Source: Paenibacillus lacisoli (GTDB lineage: Bacteria > Bacillota > Bacilli > Paenibacillales > Paenibacillaceae). From it: a stretch of DNA of 64,000 bases. The DNA is taken from assembly GCF_030580655.1 (NCBI RefSeq), contig NZ_JAUQTB010000001.1, positions 682,001-746,000 of the forward strand. The letters are read 5' to 3'. Numbering within the stretch: the stretch's first letter is position 1; the number at the start of each line of letters is the position of its first letter. Made by a program: the position numbers and the translations under genes. Below, one piece after another: positions 63,762 to 64,000 of the stretch. The notes below the pieces were generated by a model. That model worked only from the letters and a program-made list of their open reading frames with translations, was not told where the DNA came from and did no database searches.

Positions 63762-64000
63762 ATGCCAAACATCAAATCCGCTGTTAAACGCGTAAAAACT
63801 AGCGAAAAACGCCGTGCGCTGAACGCTTCCCAAAAATCCGCGCTTCGTACTGCAGTTAAAGCTGCTGACACTGCGCTGACTACTACAGAAGTTGAAGCTG
63901 CGAAAGCTGCTGTTCAAACTGCTTCCCAAAAGCTGGACAAAGCCGTAACTAAAGGCCTTGTTCACAAAAATGCTGCAGCCCGCAAGAAATCCCGCTTGGC
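63762..64000 (+). CDS. rpsT: 30S ribosomal protein bS20 (3' end beyond window)
   Basis: The open frame starts ATG at 63762 with AGGAGGTG 5 bases ahead. It reads [20 protein letters not shown] and continues with the typical Ala/Lys-rich helices of bS20, cut at residue 79 of about 90. bS20 sits at the 5' domain of 16S rRNA. It is divergent from gpr, as in many Bacillales. Confidence 0.97.
   Translation, partial: MPNIKSAVKRVKTSEKRRALNASQKSALRTAVKAADTALTTTEVEAAKAAVQTASQKLDKAVTKGLVHKNAAARKKSRL

Overview
The window is a stretch of core chromosome from a spore-forming, low-to-mid-GC Firmicute, most likely Paenibacillus or a close relative. This rests on gene order and protein resemblance: the Bacillus-type sporulation genes spoIIP, gpr, yqfC/yqfD and a cotD-like coat gene, the CIRCE/HrcA heat-shock operon, a glycine T-box, and the order rpoD-dnaG-yqxD-glyS-glyQ-recO-yqzL-era-cdd-dgkA-ybeY-pgpH-phoH-yqfD-yqfC. 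Almost everything is on the minus strand, so transcription runs from high to low coordinates. The exceptions are a subtilase (4807-6696), a YqeW-like Na/Pi transporter (45146-46129) and rpsT at the right edge. I see no prophage, insertion sequence, CRISPR array, tRNA or rRNA.

Layout, left to right. 1-4.6 kb: thiI (cut by the edge) and its desulfurase partner nifZ, a lytic transglycosylase, and small DUF4190, DUF1540 and YpuI-like genes. 4.8-7.8 kb: the subtilase, a CotD-like coat gene, and RNase P RNA with its own promoter and terminator. 7.8-17.7 kb: yqfO, trmK, a membrane protein, rpoD, dnaG, yqxD, glyS, glyQ and the T-box leader. 17.8-25.9 kb: a tightly packed run from yqfC to recO (DNA repair, ribosome maturation, c-di-AMP hydrolysis, pyrimidine salvage, undecaprenol recycling). 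26-31 kb: nfeD-floA plus a third gene behind an ECF-type promoter, then rpsU-yqeY, hinT and an uncharacterised gene. 31.07-31.2 kb: a candidate structured small RNA. 31.2-43.4 kb: the double-strand-break nucleases addB-addA and sbcD-sbcC. 43.6-51.4 kb: an RlmI-like methyltransferase, yqeW, a Nudix gene, mtaB, rsmE, an M50 protease, prmA and two small genes. 51.5-56.6 kb: hrcA-grpE-dnaK-dnaJ with CIRCE. 56.8-64 kb: a GNAT gene, hemW, lepA, yqxA, spoIIP, gpr and divergent rpsT.

Most protein-coding content is ordinary housekeeping. The points I rate highest are a short, terminator-ended, three-way-junction RNA between sbcC and an uncharacterised gene (31077-31189), with its own extended -10 promoter and a cluster of GTCAC/GTGAC half-sites; an RNase P RNA that reads as class A rather than the class B of Bacillus; a 10-bp-arm hairpin at 56573-56605 in which the hrcA promoter is embedded and which may also terminate a short open frame upstream; and the division of the classical dnaK operon by terminators and two inserted small genes.

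Start codons were chosen mainly by Shine-Dalgarno position and by alignment with remembered family N-termini. All family assignments come from reading the sequence without a database search.
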